Shown here: positions 61,898 through 63,192 of the stretch, piece after piece | How positions within the stretch are numbered: the first letter of the stretch is position 1 | Layout: every line of letters begins with the position of its first letter | Source: a virus | DNA length: 63,192 nt | Strand: one strand, 5' to 3' | IMG/VR virus record: IMGVR_UViG_3300031566_000027 | Coordinates: 1-63,192 of that record | Notes under the pieces: generated by a model | What the model was told of the DNA's origin: nothing | Seen by the model: only the letters and a program-made list of their open reading frames with translations | The model's database searches: none | Program-made: the position numbers and the translations under genes

Positions 61898-62291
61898 CGT
61901 CAACCTTTTTCGTTATGTCGTGTTCAAAGGTTTCGCCGGCCGCGGTAACTTTTGCCTGGCCGACCGTCTTTCTGGTTGGATCCAATGGTGGCATCTTAAT
62001 GAGATCGTCAAACCTCGTCTGAATAGCGTAGGCAATTTCCGCCAATTTCCTGATATTAGGCTTGCCAAGCTCTAAAACGGTCATAATCTGCTGACCGACT
62101 CGATAAAGGTGCTCCTCAAACGTGGCGTTATGGTCCTCTGACCAGTAATGTAACTGGTCCATCGATATGATATAGGCGTTCACCTGGGTCTTTTGGCCTA
62201 TAATCGGGATCGATGAAAGCTGCCTTTTCCTTTGCAGTTTTATAACCGGTTGCCCTCTGAGATACCCGGTTTCGACATGGAAGTCTGACAT
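61872..62291 (-). CDS. Hypothetical protein before portal
   Basis: 139 residues. Soluble, with a helical centre (FEEHLYRVGQQIMTVLELGK, LAEIAYAIQTRFDDLIK). It overlaps the portal start by 26 bases. Unknown family; may be a head-assembly or portal-associated factor. Confidence 0.62.
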   Translation of the reverse strand: MSDFHVETGYLRGQPVIKLQRKRQLSSIPIIGQKTQVNAYIISMDQLHYWSEDHNATFEEHLYRVGQQIMTVLELGKPNIRKLAEIAYAIQTRFDDLIKMPPLDPTRKTVGQAKVTAAGETFEHDITKKVDDGYKQYRN

Positions 62292-62293
62292 TT

Positions 62294-62788
62294 TTAGCCT
62301 CCTGCCGGTTGACCATCCTCCTCGATGGCGCTGATTGTATCCCTAATGATGGCCTCGATCTTAATGGCCACCGTGGCGCTTACCTTTTTAAGATCCGTTG
62401 GCGGGCCAATCGGAATAGTAACCGCGTGCGATACCTCATTGGACCAGGCCGAACATTCTGAATCGCTTGCTGAAATACAGGCGCGAACGATAAAATATTT
62501 GGTGACAACCTGCCCCGGGGTTCCCGTATAGGTGACGGTGGCATCGGCCTGATAGGTATCGGGCGCCGTGGGGTTCGACTTGGCCACATCAAAAAACTGG
62601 CCGTATGGGCCGCCCGCGGTTTCCCCATAACCAAACTGCCATCGCGTTAAGACGGCATAAGTTTCCGGATCCTGATTCCATTCAAACTTGATTGAGGGGT
62701 TTTCCTCGGCTGCCTGGGCCAGGAATCCGCCGAAAATTGCCAGGGCCATAAAGATGATCAGTGCTAATACGTTTCGATTTAATTGCAT
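62294..62788 (-). CDS. Secreted protein with signal peptide and fibronectin-III-like fold
   Basis: 164 residues with an AAGGGAGG site. A classical Sec signal (NVLALIIFMALAIFGGFLAQAA) has a likely cleavage after AQAA. The mature part is beta-rich with YKFEW-like and YFIVRACISASDSECSAWSN segments typical of FnIII or Ig-like domains in exported proteins. Its frame is continuous with the terminase gene across that gene's TAG. An envelope or extracellular moron in the packaging operon. Confidence 0.7.
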   Translation of the reverse strand: MQLNRNVLALIIFMALAIFGGFLAQAAEENPSIKFEWNQDPETYAVLTRWQFGYGETAGGPYGQFFDVAKSNPTAPDTYQADATVTYTGTPGQVVTKYFIVRACISASDSECSAWSNEVSHAVTIPIGPPTDLKKVSATVAIKIEAIIRDTISAIEEDGQPAGG

Positions 62789-62803
62789 GGATATCCTCCC
62801 TTG

Positions 62804-63192
62804 CTATGCGCTCATGGCTGTTCGCCGGCGCCGTTTCCAGTTATCTTGCCCGCGCTTTTTCTTTTTATTCCCTACCAGGCGGACCATTACATATTGAAAA
62901 GCATCGTGAATATGGCTGAATCGGTTCTTATCCGGATCGTTGAAATATTCTCCGGAGTTGGCGATCTCTTTATAATGATATCCGCCTAAGAATCCATTCA
63001 ATAGGCGGGTGCATCCAGGATCTATCAGGCATCCATCGATCCGGGCCATGATCCCATCCACTGCTTGCGTGCGTGCGGTAAAGTTCTGCTCGGAGCTCTC
63101 GACCGTTACGCCCTCCTCCTCCATTAAAAGCGCGTTGGAAGTGAATCCGCCCTCTTTTTTACTGAATTTAGCCGCGCCGGCCGGATCCCCGT
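62804..63192 (-). CDS. terL: Terminase large subunit, C-terminal part (second allele)
   Basis: Continues the gene at 1-1436 across the circular junction. It contains the nuclease acidic element HIHDAFQ and a basic tail (NKKKKRGQDNWKRRRR). Against the copy at the left edge it differs at four amino acids in the shared part. The TAG stop is followed in frame by CAA and then by the ATG of the next gene. This is a fragment only because the window ends here. Confidence 0.9.
   Translation of the reverse strand, partial: GDPAGAAKFSKKEGGFTSNALLMEEEGVTVESSEQNFTARTQAVDGIMARIDGCLIDPGCTRLLNGFLGGYHYKEIANSGEYFNDPDKNRFSHIHDAFQYVMVRLVGNKKKKRGQDNWKRRRRTAMSA
62844..63192. repeat. Right copy of the end repeat
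   Basis: Matches 1-349 with 27 substitutions, no gaps. See the left copy. Overlapping the ends gives a circle of about 62,843 bases and an intact 491-codon large terminase. Confidence 0.9.

Noticed and set aside
1-63192. Whole-genome reassignment of TAG to glutamine
   Set aside because: TAG is used as an apparent normal stop for several genes (17157, 21071, 40375, 43167, 62804 and others) with ribosome sites for the next gene directly after. Only the portal shows a clear internal TAG, so I report that as a separate finding instead.
62844-63192. Native direct terminal repeat
   Set aside because: The copies differ at 27 of 349 positions; a replicating terminal redundancy would be identical.
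1-63192. Integrase, transposase, tRNA genes, CRISPR arrays
   Set aside because: None recognised on either strand by reading. Short tRNAs could be missed without a covariance search.

Overview
The window is an almost complete genome of a tailed double-stranded DNA phage, probably a short-tailed (podovirus-like) phage of a motile Gram-negative bacterium. The basis is a set of head and packaging genes (small and large terminase, P22-type portal, scaffold, N4-gp56-type major capsid protein), ejection-type internal proteins, a lipoprotein plus holin lysis set, and two promoters matching the flagellar sigma-28 consensus. No integrase, tRNA, IS element or CRISPR array was recognised. The last 349 bases repeat the first 349 with 27 mismatches, so the molecule is best read as a circle of about 62.84 kb whose two ends carry different alleles of the large terminase gene.

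Layout. (1) 1-11.3 kb, minus strand: from a divergent control region at 11.30-11.46 kb leftward come a Cro/CI-type HTH protein, a lambda-O-like replication initiator with candidate iterons inside the gene, a probable loader or zinc-finger protein, an NlpC/P60 endolysin, many small accessory genes including an Acb2/Tad1-hairpin-like candidate anti-CBASS protein, the holin/lipoprotein cassette, small terminase, a Tat-signal protein and large terminase. (2) 11.4-22.3 kb, plus strand: an early operon driven by tandem sigma-70 and sigma-28 promoters. It holds a PAPS-reductase-family ATPase, many small proteins, zinc ribbons, a putative recombination protein, an SbcD/SbcC (gp47/gp46-like) pair, a second sigma-28-like promoter, a VRR-NUC nuclease and two type IV pilin-like genes. 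(3) 62.8-40.4 kb, minus strand: a secreted protein, portal (interrupted by an in-frame amber codon), small head proteins, scaffold, hexapeptide acyltransferase, CsrA-like regulator, major capsid, connector and tail proteins, a repeat-rich fibre and internal proteins. (4) 40.3-22.3 kb, minus strand: one 6001-residue polyvalent protein, over a quarter of the genome.

The most striking features are: (a) the giant polyvalent protein, which joins a membrane-active N-terminus, a TGT/DpdA-like domain, two zincin peptidase domains, an adenine-methyltransferase-like domain, an SNF2-type helicase and a virion-protein-like C-terminus; (b) a group of features pointing to host motility and surface circuits: two sigma-28-type promoters, a CsrA homologue inside the capsid operon and two prepilin-like proteins; (c) an amber codon in the portal gene; (d) several strong hairpin elements between and inside genes. 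Function calls come from reading motifs in translated sequence, with no database search.
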